NCBI RefSeq assembly: GCF_002394865.1
Contig: NZ_DGUZ01000007.1
Span: forward strand, 27,586-91,585
DNA length: 64,000 nucleotides
Direction of reading: 5' to 3'
Origin: Fibrobacter sp. UBA4297
GTDB taxonomy: Bacteria > Fibrobacterota > Fibrobacteria > Fibrobacterales > Fibrobacteraceae
Of this stretch, positions 49,735 through 59,700 are shown piece after piece (position 1 is the stretch's first letter; the number at the start of each line of letters is the position of its first letter). The position numbers and the translations under genes were made by a program. The notes beneath the pieces are model-generated. The model was given only the letters and a program-made list of their open reading frames with translations, ran no database searches and was not told the origin of the DNA.

Positions 49735-51483
49735 ATGTTCTTAGAAAATATCAAGTCCCCTGCCGACGTGAAAGCGTTGGACATCAAGAGTCTCGAACAG
49801 CTTGCCGCCGAAATGCGCACAGCACTCCTTAAAAAGCTTTCTAAGCGTGGCGGTCACGTGGCGCCGAACCTCGGCTTTGTCGAAGGAACGATTGCGCTCC
49901 ACTACGTTTTCGATTCTCCAAAGGACAAGATTGTTTACGACGTGAGCCACCAAAGCTACAGCCACAAAATGCTCACGGGCCGTGCCCAGGCGTTCTTGGA
50001 AGAATCGCATTACGGCGATGTGACGGGCTATAGCGAACCGACTGAAAGTGAACACGATTTCTTTATGGTGGGGCATACCTCTACGTCGGTGAGCCTTGCG
50101 CTTGGCCTTGCGACCGCTCGCGATGTGCTGCGTGAATCTGGCAATGTGATTGCTGTAATTGGTGACGGTTCCTTGAGCGGTGGCGAAGCGTTTGAAGGTC
50201 TCGATAACGCAGGCGAATACGCTACGAATTTTATCGTTGTGGTGAACGATAACGAAATGTCCATTGCCGAAAACCACGGCGGGCTTTACAAGTCCCTGGC
50301 AGAACTTCGCGCGACTGCGGGCAAGTCTGAAAACAATTACTTTAAGTCGCTTGGCTTTGATTACAAGTATCTTGAACAAGGTAACGATATCGCTTCGCTC
50401 ATTGAAATTTTCAAGTCCGTGAAAAATTCGACGCGCCCAGTCGTGGTGCATCTGCATACGCAAAAAGGCCGTGGCTATTCGTATGCCGAACAGAACCGCG
50501 AAGGCTGGCATTGGGCGGCTCCGTTCAATATCGAAACTGGCGAAATCAACTGGGGCAGTGGCGAAAATTACAGCGAAGTTCTTGGCCTTTACCTCATGGC
50601 AAAAATCAAGAGCGACCCGAAGGTTGTCGTGATTCATTCTGCGGTTCCGGCAGGGATTGGTTTCCATGCGGCTCGCCGTAAGGAGGCGGGCAAGCAGTAT
50701 ATCGACGTGGGCATTGCTGAGGAACATGCGGTCGCACTTGCATCCGGGCTTGCGAAGGGCGGGGCCAAGCCGGTTTACAGTACTCATAGCACGTTTATCC
50801 AACGCACCTACGACCAGCTTTCGCAAGACTTGTGCGCGAACAATAATCCGGCGACAATTTTGGTGACGATGTCGGGTGCAGACGGTATGAACGACACGAC
50901 GCACCTTTGCATTTTCGACATCCCGATGCTTTCGAATATCCCGAACTTAGTTTATTTGTGCCCGACCTGCGTTGAGGAATTCAAGACGATGGCGGACTGG
51001 GCGATTGACCAGACGGAACATCCGGTGGCAATCCGCATTCCCAATGCAGTGCACCATCGCAGCGATATTTTCGAAAAGGATTACTCCAATCTCAACAAGT
51101 TCAAAGTCGTGCATCGTGGCGAGCGTGTGGCATTGATCGGTCTTGGCGATTTCTACCAGCGTGCTGCGGCTGTGGCGCTTGAACTGCGTCGCGAAGGCAT
51201 TGATGCAACGCTTGTGAACCCGCGTTATGCAAGCGGGGTCGATAAGGACTTGCTTTTGGAACTTGCAAAGACTCACGATGTGTTTGTCACGCTCGAAAAT
51301 GGCGTGATCGAGGGTGGTTTTGGTCAAAAGGTCGCGACCTCTCTTGGCGATACAAGTGCGAAGGTGCTTGTGCGCGGGCTTTCTAAAGAGTTCTATGACA
51401 AGGTGAGCTTTGCGGATCTCTGTGAGAAAAATCACTTGAATCCGTCGCAGGTCGCAAAAGACGTGATGCAGCTTCTATCGTAA
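49735..51483 (+). CDS. dxs: 1-deoxy-D-xylulose-5-phosphate synthase
   Basis: 582 residues (typical DXS about 620). A ThDP enzyme joining pyruvate and glyceraldehyde-3-phosphate, the first step of the MEP isoprenoid pathway. Motifs: GGHVAPNLGFVEGTIALHYVF, YDVSHQSYSHKMLTGR, GHTSTSVSLALG, the ThDP/Mg motif GDGSLSGGEAFEGLDN (from 143), and DVGIAEEHAVALASGLA with the catalytic Glu pair. The sequence differs from textbook DXS in places (DVSHQ for DVGHQ) and is somewhat short, but the full transketolase-like layout is there. GAGG lies 4 nt before ATG 49735. It is not in an obvious isoprenoid operon. Confidence 0.9.
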   Translation: MFLENIKSPADVKALDIKSLEQLAAEMRTALLKKLSKRGGHVAPNLGFVEGTIALHYVFDSPKDKIVYDVSHQSYSHKMLTGRAQAFLEESHYGDVTGYSEPTESEHDFFMVGHTSTSVSLALGLATARDVLRESGNVIAVIGDGSLSGGEAFEGLDNAGEYATNFIVVVNDNEMSIAENHGGLYKSLAELRATAGKSENNYFKSLGFDYKYLEQGNDIASLIEIFKSVKNSTRPVVVHLHTQKGRGYSYAEQNREGWHWAAPFNIETGEINWGSGENYSEVLGLYLMAKIKSDPKVVVIHSAVPAGIGFHAARRKEAGKQYIDVGIAEEHAVALASGLAKGGAKPVYSTHSTFIQRTYDQLSQDLCANNNPATILVTMSGADGMNDTTHLCIFDIPMLSNIPNLVYLCPTCVEEFKTMADWAIDQTEHPVAIRIPNAVHHRSDIFEKDYSNLNKFKVVHRGERVALIGLGDFYQRAAAVALELRREGIDATLVNPRYASGVDKDLLLELAKTHDVFVTLENGVIEGGFGQKVATSLGDTSAKVLVRGLSKEFYDKVSFADLCEKNHLNPSQVAKDVMQLLS

Positions 51484-51518
51484 TGACCGAGCGTCGCTAA
51501 TTTTAGTATTATGTAGCC

Positions 51519-52682
51519 ATGAAAAAAGTTAAAATAATCGTCATGATTATTCCGCTGGTGCTTTTCTTTATCGCATCGGCGGTTTATGTGTATTTTGCGA
51601 ATGCCGAAGCGTTGCACGATGTGATGTTGGATAGCACGTCAAAAATTGATGTGGATCCCGATATTATTGAAAAGTCCCTGTCTAAAGTGCAGGTGGACAT
51701 GGAACTCGGCGAGCCTTTTAAAGTTTACCCAATAGAGACGAGCCCCGATAGCGAGGAAGTTTTCCGTTCGACGCTCATTGAGTATCCGTTCGGGAGTTCT
51801 CCGCGTGCGGATTCGCAGAACAATGTAAGCCTGCGCGGTATTATTTTGTACGTGCATGGCTACAACGATTACTTCTTCCAGAAGGAACTGGCCGAAAAGG
51901 CGGACTCTGCGGGCTTTGCATTCTTTGCGATTGATTTGCACTATTGCGGACGCTCGTATGTGGATGGCGAACCGCGTGGCGACATGCGTAATATCAAGGA
52001 GTTTTACGCTGAACTTGATGTCGCTGTAGAACTCAGCAAGAAAATTGCAGTGGACGATTACGAAGAGGCGGAACGCGTTCCGTTTGTGATTGTGGCTCAT
52101 TCTCAGGGCGGCTTGATTTCGTCTTTGTACGTGAATGACCGCAGTGACGAGCATTTTGCAGCGCTAGTGCTCAATAGCCCGTTCCTGGACATGAATTTCA
52201 ACTGGTTCCTGCGTAAAATTGGGCTTCCGATTCTTGCCGATTTGTCGATATTTATGCCGGATTTTTCTGTAGGTTCTACAGGCGACCCGAATTATGCTTA
52301 TTCCCTTTTGAAACATGAAAAGGGCGAATGGGAATACAATGAAAATTGGAAGAGCGAATCTCGTCCCGAGCAGTTTTTGGGCTGGCTCCGTGCAATTATG
52401 AATGGTCAAAAAAGGGTACACTCTAAACTCGATATAAAGTCACCGGTGCTTGTAATGCATGGCGATTGCTCTGCAGTGGGCGAGGAATGGTCCGAAGATT
52501 ACACGCATTGCGATGGTGTGTTAAATGTGGATCACATTCAGGAATGGGCACCGAATTTGGGCGAAAAGGTGACAACGCGTACAATCCCCGATGGCCTGCA
52601 CGATTTGTTCCTTTCTCGCAAGGATGTTCGCGATAAGGCTTATCAGGAAACGTTTAGCTTTATCGATTCCCATGTGAAATAA
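51519..52682 (+). CDS. Membrane-anchored alpha/beta hydrolase (lysophospholipase-like)
   Basis: 387 residues. An N-terminal membrane anchor (VKIIVMIIPLVLFFIASAVYVYF) precedes a Hydrolase_4-type domain: VHGYNDYFFQ oxyanion region, AIDLHYCGRS, nucleophile elbow AHSQGG (Ser 195), VLVMHGDCS and a final DGLHDLF (His 361). The family includes monoacylglycerol lipases and lysophospholipases; the substrate here is unknown. TATTAT (51507-51512) ends 6 nt before the ATG with no Shine-Dalgarno sequence. It is followed after 36 nt by the rhodanese lipoprotein. Confidence 0.85.
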   Translation: MKKVKIIVMIIPLVLFFIASAVYVYFANAEALHDVMLDSTSKIDVDPDIIEKSLSKVQVDMELGEPFKVYPIETSPDSEEVFRSTLIEYPFGSSPRADSQNNVSLRGIILYVHGYNDYFFQKELAEKADSAGFAFFAIDLHYCGRSYVDGEPRGDMRNIKEFYAELDVAVELSKKIAVDDYEEAERVPFVIVAHSQGGLISSLYVNDRSDEHFAALVLNSPFLDMNFNWFLRKIGLPILADLSIFMPDFSVGSTGDPNYAYSLLKHEKGEWEYNENWKSESRPEQFLGWLRAIMNGQKRVHSKLDIKSPVLVMHGDCSAVGEEWSEDYTHCDGVLNVDHIQEWAPNLGEKVTTRTIPDGLHDLFLSRKDVRDKAYQETFSFIDSHVK

Positions 52683-52718
52683 GTTATCTTTTACTTTGTA
52701 TTTTCAAGGAGTACGTAA

Positions 52719-53159
52719 ATGAATAAGTTTTTGGCAATTTCTTTTTGCGCCATGATGCTTGCTACGGCTTGTAATTCTTCTGAAGAACCGAAGCAACAGG
52801 CGACTGCAAAAAAGGTCGAGGCTGTTCAGCCGGCCGCTGCTGTTGTGGAACAGAAAGTAGCTCCGATTACAACGGTGGATTGGCAGAAGGCTTTTGAAAT
52901 GCATAAGGCTGGAGCTGTCCTTATTGACGTGCGTACCCCGGCCGAAGTGGCAAAGGGTATGGCCGCTGCAACTGCAATCAACATTCCGCTTCAGGAAATG
53001 CCGCAGCGTTTGGGTGAATTCCCGAAGGACAAGGACTTGCTGATTTACTGCCGCAGTGGCAAGCGCAGTATGGCCGCTTCGAAGTTCCTCGTTGAAAAGG
53101 GTTTCACCCGCGTGTTCAACGTTGAAGGTGGTATCCTCGCTCTCCCGCCGCAGAACTAA
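52719..53159 (+). CDS. Rhodanese-domain lipoprotein
   Basis: 146 residues. AAGGAG precedes the ATG. Lipobox LATAC (Cys 18), an Ala/Gln-rich spacer to about 48, then one rhodanese domain: VLIDVRTPAEVAKG, CRSGKRS with the active Cys at 111, and VFNVEGGI. Single-domain periplasmic rhodaneses carry sulfur or handle thiol stress; the substrate is unknown. ribD starts 8 nt after the stop, so the two are probably co-transcribed, although the functional link is unclear. Confidence 0.9.
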   Translation: MNKFLAISFCAMMLATACNSSEEPKQQATAKKVEAVQPAAAVVEQKVAPITTVDWQKAFEMHKAGAVLIDVRTPAEVAKGMAAATAINIPLQEMPQRLGEFPKDKDLLIYCRSGKRSMAASKFLVEKGFTRVFNVEGGILALPPQN

Positions 53160-53166
53160 TTTAGGA

Positions 53167-54438
53167 ATGCCCCAAGAAATCACAAACTTCATGCAGTTTG
53201 CCTTAGAGCAGGCGTTTTTTGCGATAGGCGAAAGCCGCCCAAATCCGGCGGTTGGTGCCGTGGTTGTGAAGGACGGGATTGTCGTGGGGAAGGGGCGTAC
53301 GCAGCGCCCCGGGAGCGCTCATGCCGAAGTCATGGCGTTACGCGATGCGGGTGAACTCGCTCGCGGAGCCTCTATTTTTGTGACGCTCGAGCCGTGCTGC
53401 CATTATGGGCGCACGCCGCCTTGCACCAAGGCTATTATTGAAGCCGGAATCCAGAAAGTCTATTTTGCACATTCCGACCCGAATCCTGTAGTGCATGGAA
53501 AATCCCGCAAGATTCTCGAAGAAGCGGGTATTGAAGTCCATGAGGGTGTGGAAGCTTGCATTTGCGCTTGCGTTGACGATTGCTCAAACGGGGATTCCTC
53601 TGCGGAATGCCGCGTTTTTGAATTCCGGGGAACGTTATCTGAAAACCGCGCCATGCGTGAAGCGGAAGGTCGAGCCGTCTTTGACGAAGTCGAGCGCTAT
53701 TTTGAAGCGTATGATTATTTTGTACGCTCCAAGCGCACGTTTGTCGAGATTAAATCTGCGATTTCGCAAGATGGATTTATGGGATGTGTTGATGCATCTG
53801 GCAAGCATTTGCCGCTTGCGATTACAAAGCAAGGCGCGAACTGCTGGAATCACGAACTCCGCGCGATGAGCGATGCCATTCTCGTTGGCGCAGGCACGCT
53901 CCTTGCCGATAACCCGGGGCTTGATGTGCGTTATGCCGCAGGCAATAGTCCCGTGAAAATCGTTTGGGCGGGGCATCACGAATTTAGCGCCGATGAAATT
54001 TCGCGGTTGAAAATTTTCAGTGCTAGCGATGCAACGCCAATTGTGTTTTCGTGCGTAGCGCAACCGAAATTGCTGAATGTTGCGGAATGCGTTGTACTCC
54101 TGAACGATTCGTTTGCAGAAAATTGGCGTGCGATGGTTGACGATTTGTCTGCCCGCGGAATGCACCGCCTGATGGTGGAACCGGGTGCTCGTCTTGCTCG
54201 CGAACTGTTCAACGGCGAATCTCGCAATCTCTCGCAAACGCAAAATGCGCAGCCTCTCTGGAACCGCCTCGATATTTGGCGCTCCACCGATTCTTCCGTT
54301 GATATTTCCCTTGAAAAACTTATCGAGTCTGGTGCCGTCAAGGCTGGGCTTGAATACCCTGAATTGCCTGCCGGTATCGTCGCTAAAGAATCTGCAGTTA
54401 TCGGCCCTGATGTCCTGACGGTGTATTATCCTGCGTAA
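53167..54438 (+). CDS. ribD: Bifunctional riboflavin deaminase/reductase RibD
   Basis: 423 residues. The start at 53167 is chosen because the family begins here (FMQFALEQAFFAIGESRPNPAVGAVVV); the frame is open upstream, inside the rhodanese gene. The N-terminal deaminase has HAE (52-54) and PCCHYGRTPPC (Cys 77, 78 and 86) as zinc and catalytic ligands. The C-terminal reductase starts near 190 (FVEIKSAISQDGFMG, SDAILVGAGTLLADNPGLDVR, MHRLMVEPGARLA). It catalyses two steps of riboflavin synthesis. It is slightly longer than the usual 360-370, with extra residues around 135-180 and near the end. No other rib gene is in view. Confidence 0.94.
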   Translation: MPQEITNFMQFALEQAFFAIGESRPNPAVGAVVVKDGIVVGKGRTQRPGSAHAEVMALRDAGELARGASIFVTLEPCCHYGRTPPCTKAIIEAGIQKVYFAHSDPNPVVHGKSRKILEEAGIEVHEGVEACICACVDDCSNGDSSAECRVFEFRGTLSENRAMREAEGRAVFDEVERYFEAYDYFVRSKRTFVEIKSAISQDGFMGCVDASGKHLPLAITKQGANCWNHELRAMSDAILVGAGTLLADNPGLDVRYAAGNSPVKIVWAGHHEFSADEISRLKIFSASDATPIVFSCVAQPKLLNVAECVVLLNDSFAENWRAMVDDLSARGMHRLMVEPGARLARELFNGESRNLSQTQNAQPLWNRLDIWRSTDSSVDISLEKLIESGAVKAGLEYPELPAGIVAKESAVIGPDVLTVYYPA

Positions 54439-54525
54439 AGATTGTTATAAAGCTTCATAGCTTGAATTGTTTAGAAAAAAACGTGCTTCAGCATATCCTA
54501 TAATTTTTACATGAATTTCACTGTG

Positions 54526-54553
54526 TACTTCCTACTTCTTACTTCCTACTTTC
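54526..54553. repeat. Heptad array directly before the ddh -10 box
   Basis: TACTTCC, TACTTCT, TACTTCC, TACTTTC, then C and TATATT (54555-54560). The array fills the promoter spacer and -35 position of ddh. Confidence 0.8.
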
Positions 54554-54593
54554 CTATATTTTCTACGCAAAAATTTTAAACAAGGATATTGTT

Positions 54594-55577
54594 ATGGCAA
54601 AGATTGCTATTCTCGGTTACGGTAACCTGGGTCGCGGTGTGGAATGCGCCGTGAAGCAGGCTCCGGATATGGAACTGGTCGCCGTTTTCACGCGTCGTGA
54701 CCCCTCTACGGTCAAGATCCAGACGGCGGGCGTTCCGGTACTGAATGTTTCTGAAATGGAAGCCTGGAAGGATAAGGTGGATCTGCTCATCATCTGTGGC
54801 GGCTCCGCTACGGACCTGCCGGTGCTTACCCCGAAGTACGCCGCCATGTTCAACGTGATCGACTCCTTTGACACGCACGCCAAGATTCCGCAGCACTTCG
54901 CCGCTGTTGACGCTGCCGCCAAGGCCGCCGGCAACATCGCGATGATTTCTGTGGGTTGGGACCCGGGCATGTTCAGCCTGAACCGTGTTTATGCCCAGTC
55001 CATCCTTCCGGAAGGCAAGGACTACACGTTCTGGGGCAAGGGCGTTAGCCAGGGCCACAGCGACGCTGTCCGCCGCATCAAGGGCGTGAAGAACGCGAAG
55101 CAGTACACCTGCCCGGTGGAAGCTGCTCTCGAAGCTGTCCGTAGCGGTTCTATGCCGGAACTCACCACGCGCCAGAAGCACACTCGTCTCGTTTACGTGG
55201 TGGCCGAAGAAGGTGCCGACAAGGCCTATATCGAAAACGCCATCAAGACGATGCCGAACTACTTCGACGAATACGACACGACAGTCAACTTCATCAGCGA
55301 AGAAGAATTCAACAAGAACCACAGCGGACTGGCTCACGGCGGTTTCGTGATTCGTACCGGCAAGACCGGCATGAACTTGGAACACACGCACGTGATTGAA
55401 TACAGCCTGAAGCTCGATTCCAACCCGGAATTCACGACGAGCGTTCTCGTTGCTTACGCCCGCGCAGCACTCCGTATGAAGGCTAACGGCCAGACTGGTT
55501 GTAAGACCGTTCTTGACGTTCCGCCTGCATACCTTAGCACTCTGAGCGACGAAGACCTCCGCGCTCACTGCTTGTAG
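54594..55577 (+). CDS. ddh: meso-Diaminopimelate D-dehydrogenase
   Basis: 327 residues, normal length. NADPH-dependent one-step route from tetrahydrodipicolinate to meso-diaminopimelate for lysine and peptidoglycan. An N-terminal Rossmann motif (AILGYGNLGRGVE) is followed by the family blocks CGGSATDLP, NVIDSFDTHAKIP, SVGWDPGMFSLNR, FWGKGVSQGHSDAVRRIKGV and a late SNPEFTTSVLVAYARA. AAGGA lies 7 nt before ATG 54594. Strong C-ending codon bias suggests high expression. A terminator follows at once. Confidence 0.96.
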   Translation: MAKIAILGYGNLGRGVECAVKQAPDMELVAVFTRRDPSTVKIQTAGVPVLNVSEMEAWKDKVDLLIICGGSATDLPVLTPKYAAMFNVIDSFDTHAKIPQHFAAVDAAAKAAGNIAMISVGWDPGMFSLNRVYAQSILPEGKDYTFWGKGVSQGHSDAVRRIKGVKNAKQYTCPVEAALEAVRSGSMPELTTRQKHTRLVYVVAEEGADKAYIENAIKTMPNYFDEYDTTVNFISEEEFNKNHSGLAHGGFVIRTGKTGMNLEHTHVIEYSLKLDSNPEFTTSVLVAYARAALRMKANGQTGCKTVLDVPPAYLSTLSDEDLRAHCL

Positions 55578-55598
55578 TCGCCTACGGCTCACGGAACC

Positions 55599-55627
55599 GC
55601 CCCTGTTTGATGACAGGGGCTTTTTGT
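55599..55627 (+). terminator. Rho-independent terminator of ddh
   Basis: GCCCCTGT-TTGATG-ACAGGGGC followed by TTTTTG. A small open frame running through it (55607-55867) is not believed. The remaining gap up to 55900 is AT-rich with a TATATT at 55842 as the likely -10 of the next gene. Confidence 0.92.
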
Positions 55628-55900
55628 TTTTTAAATCTACTTTGTAAAATTTTAATCGGCTCTGTAGCGCTCTTTTTCAATGATCATTTTTTGTATCTTG
55701 TTTATTTGCATGGACTTATGGTTTTGTTTTTGCAAAAATGCTCAAAGAATCAGATTTTACAATCGTTTTTTGCAGATACAGATGAGACGATTGTGTATGT
55801 TTTTTTGAAGTTTTTTTCAAATCAAACTAACATTTCATTATTATATTTCTCACACATCGTGGGTTAATTCTGCCCCTAAGTTTTAAATCAAAGGACTAAA

Positions 55901-56635
55901 ATGAAACGTCTCTCTCTCATTGCTATGGCTCTTGTAGTCTCCGGCCTCGTCGCTTGCAACCAAGCTTCCGCTGGCGGTTCGTTCAACCAGCAGGCTCGCC
56001 TGGATAACCTCGAAAAGGATTTCAAGCAGGTCAAGGAAGAATTTGAAATCATCAAGTACGCTCTCGACAAGCGCGGCATCTCCCTCGAACAGGCCCGTGC
56101 CGAAATGGAAGCCGACAACAAGGTCTGGGACATCCCGGACGAAGATAGCCCGGTCTTTGGCAACACCAAGAACCCGAAGCTCACGATTGTCGAATTCACC
56201 GAATTCCAGTGCCCGTACTGCTCTCGTATCGCACCGGCAATGCAGGAACTCAACAAGAAGTATCCGAACGAAATCAAGTTCATCTATAAGCACTTCCCGC
56301 TTAGCTTCCACTCCAATGCCAAGGCTGCTGCCGCTGCTTCTATTGCAGCACAGAAGCAGGGCAAGTTCTGGGAATTCCGTTACGCTCTCGCACCGCATTC
56401 CCGTGAACTCGGCGATTCCATTTATCTCGCTGTAGCTAAGGAAGTCGGCCTCAACATCGAACAGTTCAAGAAGGACATGGTGCTCGATTCCGCTATGAGC
56501 GCTCGCATCGACAAGGACTTCCAGTTGGGCGTCAAGGTCGGCGTTCAGGGAACTCCGAACTTCTACATCAACGGCAAGCGTCAGGACCGTTTCAGCCCGG
56601 ATCTCGTCGAAAAGATGTTGAAGGAAACCAAGTAA
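55901..56635 (+). CDS. DsbA-like thioredoxin-fold lipoprotein
   Basis: 244 residues; AAGGA precedes the ATG. Lipobox LVAC (Cys 19), a coiled-coil spacer (about 30-65, QARLDNLEKDFKQVKEEFEIIK), then a DsbA/DSBA-like thioredoxin domain with CPYC at 104-107, an inserted helical part and a cis-Pro loop GVQGTPNFYINGK. Predicted to oxidise or isomerise thiols of exported proteins, tethered to a membrane by lipid. Strong C-ending codon bias. It could help to fold the Cys-rich surface proteins common in this window. Confidence 0.9.
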   Translation: MKRLSLIAMALVVSGLVACNQASAGGSFNQQARLDNLEKDFKQVKEEFEIIKYALDKRGISLEQARAEMEADNKVWDIPDEDSPVFGNTKNPKLTIVEFTEFQCPYCSRIAPAMQELNKKYPNEIKFIYKHFPLSFHSNAKAAAAASIAAQKQGKFWEFRYALAPHSRELGDSIYLAVAKEVGLNIEQFKKDMVLDSAMSARIDKDFQLGVKVGVQGTPNFYINGKRQDRFSPDLVEKMLKETK

Positions 56636-56647
56636 CTACGTTTTCAG

Positions 56648-56683
56648 GCGTGCACGTTAAATTGATTGACGTGTGCGCTTTTT
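56648..56683 (+). terminator. Terminator of the DsbA-like gene
   Basis: GCGTGCACGT (56648-56657) pairs with ACGTGTGCGC (56669-56678), two G-U pairs, followed by TTTTTAA. Confidence 0.8.
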
Positions 56684-56735
56684 AATTTCCAAGTTTGTAA
56701 TTTAAATTCAAAAAAACAACAAAAGGATGCACATT

Positions 56736-59700
56736 ATGATTAAGCAATCATTGAAAGTTGCCTCGCTCGCCGTCCTCGGCTTGAGTGTCACAGCTGCAAT
56801 GGCTCAGCCGAAACGTCCGCATCTGGCTGTGTACAAGTTCTTCGATGAACAGTACCGTCCGGGTGGATACGATTACGCTTACGGTGGCACGAGCAAGGGT
56901 GTTACTATCACCAAGTCTGGTGGTTACAAGTCTAAGGCAGCCCTCAACATCAAGTTGGACCCGAAGGAATACTCCGGTGCGTCCATCTGCCTTTACAACG
57001 AATTCTTTGACTTGAACAAGTACATGCTCGATTCCAAGGTCGAATTCATGATCAAGGGCAAGCATGGTGGCGAAGCCGTTAAGGTCGGCCTCCTCGACGA
57101 AGAAGTTTCTGACGGCAAGAAGACTCAGGTCGTGCTTCCGATGAACAAGTACATCGAAGGTGGCACCGTGACGACGGATTGGAAGAAGGTTTCCATTCCT
57201 CTCGTGGACTTCCCGGACCGTGGTCTCTACTGGGACAACACCCGCAAGTCCGAATTCCCGGCTCGTATCGACTGGGACAAGATTGCTGAAATCCGTTTCT
57301 CCATTGACAAGAGCGCTGCAAGCGAATTCGAAGTCTGGGTCGACAACATCGAAATCGTGAAGGGCAACAAGAAGGCAGCCCCGAAGAAGCAGATTGTCTA
57401 CTGGGACGAAAACAACGACATCATCGATGGTCCGAAGAATCCGGAAAAGCTCGATGGCAAGGCCAAGACGCTCGCTACGTTCTATGACAACCAGGTCAAG
57501 GGCTTCTCTTACAGCTACGGTGGTCTTACTGCTCAGCGTGAAGCTCAGTCCAAGACTCCGGGCAACAAGAACGTGCTCGCCATGTACATCGATAACAACG
57601 ACTGGTCTGGCGTGACCTACTCTCTCGGTGAAGGCAAGTTCATTGACCTTTCCAAGGTTCGCGACAAGGGCGGTCTCTACTTCTGGATCAAGGGTAAGCT
57701 CGGTGGCGAAAAGCTCTATGTCGGTATCCTCGACAACCAGGGCAACGACATCAAGAGCCAGACCAAGGTCGGCCTCAACGACTGGATCAAGGTCTCCAAG
57801 GATTGGCAGCTCGCCAAGATTCCTCTCAAGCGCTTCACCGACAAGGGTAAGGCTTGGGACGCTAACAAGTCCGCTGAAGTCGCTAAGGACATCAAGTGGG
57901 ACAAGATTCAGGAAATCCGCTTCTCTGTCGGTAAGGGCGAAAACGCAGGCGAACCGGGCAAGCCGGCTCCTGTGACGGTCTTCGTGGACCAGATTACCTT
58001 CACGTCCAACATCGACTGGGTGGACCCGGATCTCAAGTGGGATTCCTTCAAGTCCAACGCTCCGGACTACGTGATTTCCGACTTCGAAGGCAAGTTTGCT
58101 AAGGACAAGTGGGAACCGTCCACCGGTCCGAAGTCTCAGCTCAAGTTCAAGGTTGAAAACTGCGCCGAATTCAAGAGCAACTGCTTGAATATCGAACACT
58201 ACCTCCTTGCTGACTGGGTTGACGTCGTGCTCGACATGCAGAAGAATGGCCGTCCGGCTGCTGACCGTGACTGGACCAAGCACTGGGGCCTCATGTTTGA
58301 CGTTTATTCCGACAAGGCTTGGCAGTCCATCACCGTTCAGGTTCAGGATGCTGGCAACGAAATCTTCGTTTCTAACGTCGGTGCTCCGAAGGGCAAGACC
58401 ACAATCCTCGTTCCGTTCCGTACGTTCGGCAAGTTCCCGTACTATCAACCGCCTAACGCTGTTGAAAACGGTCTCTTCGACCTCAAGGGTGTAACTGCTC
58501 TCGACTTCAAGCCGAGTGGTGAAGGTACTGCCGGTGGCTTCAAGATCGACAACATCCGCCTCACCAACCAGCGCGCTGTCAAGGCTAAGGAACGTCCGGC
58601 TGTCATCAAGGTCTTGGTGAAGGGCGAAAAGGAAGTTCTCAACCCGGAAATCTCTGGTGGCTTGTTCGGTATCAACGCAGCCCTTTGGGACGGCGACATG
58701 CTCGACAACAAGAACTTCAAGGTTCAGACTCGTGAATTTGCAAAGCGCATCAACCACGGCATTATCCGTTATCCGGGTGGTCTCCGTGCTGATGACGACC
58801 ACTGGAAGGAAATCCTCGACAACCACGACTGGATGGTCGATACCGACGAATTCCTCGAATGGTTGAAGAAGACTGGCTCTAACGCCATGTTCACTGTGAA
58901 CTTCGGTTCTGGCACGGAACAGGAAGCCGCTGCTTGGGTCAAGCACACGAACATCGACAAGAAGGCCGGCATCCTCTACTGGGAAATCGGTAACGAAATC
59001 TACGGTAACTGGCATCCGTATTACGAAAAGTATGGTAAGGACGGCGGTACCATCTATGGTAAGCGCGCTCGTAAGTTCATCGAAGCCATGAAGAAAGTTG
59101 ACCCGACCATCAAGGTGGCTGTGCTCGGCGTTCTCGAAGGCGACTGGAACGAAAAGGTCCTTGCTGAAACGGGTGACATTGCTGACGGTCTTATCGTCCA
59201 CCACTACCCGCAGCACTTCGGTGAAGAAAACGACTTCGCAATGCTCTCTGCTCCGCAGACCCTCACTGCAATCTACGAACGTTTGCACAAGGTCGTCGAC
59301 AAGTGGACTGCAAAGTTCAACAAGAGCAAGAAGATCGAACTCTGGCTCACCGAATGGAACTCTGTTGACTTCAACCCGGGTCCGCAGACCTTGTCTGTCG
59401 AAAACGGCTTGTTCGTCGCTGACTACCTCGGTATGCTCGCTACTGAAAACGTCGACAACGCTCAGTACTGGGATATCCACAACGACATCACTCCGGAAGG
59501 CGGTGACTACGGTTACTTGACCCGTTCTGGTGAAGAATGCATGAACTGCCCGCGCCCGAGCTACTGGGCATTCCAGATGGCTTCCGACGCTCTCCGTGGC
59601 AAGCTCATGAAGACCACCATCAAGGGTGACGAAGACGCTCTCTTGACCGCTTACTACACTGTAAACGGCAACAAGAAGCAGCTCCTCCTCGTGAACAAGA

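Noticed and set aside
55607..55867. 86-codon frame after ddh
   Set aside because: It starts inside the terminator hairpin, has no ribosome-binding site, and its hydrophobic translation is what AT-rich DNA gives.
56748..59480. 910-codon open frame on the minus strand
   Set aside because: Antisense shadow of the strongly biased GH51 gene, whose catalytic motifs are unambiguous.
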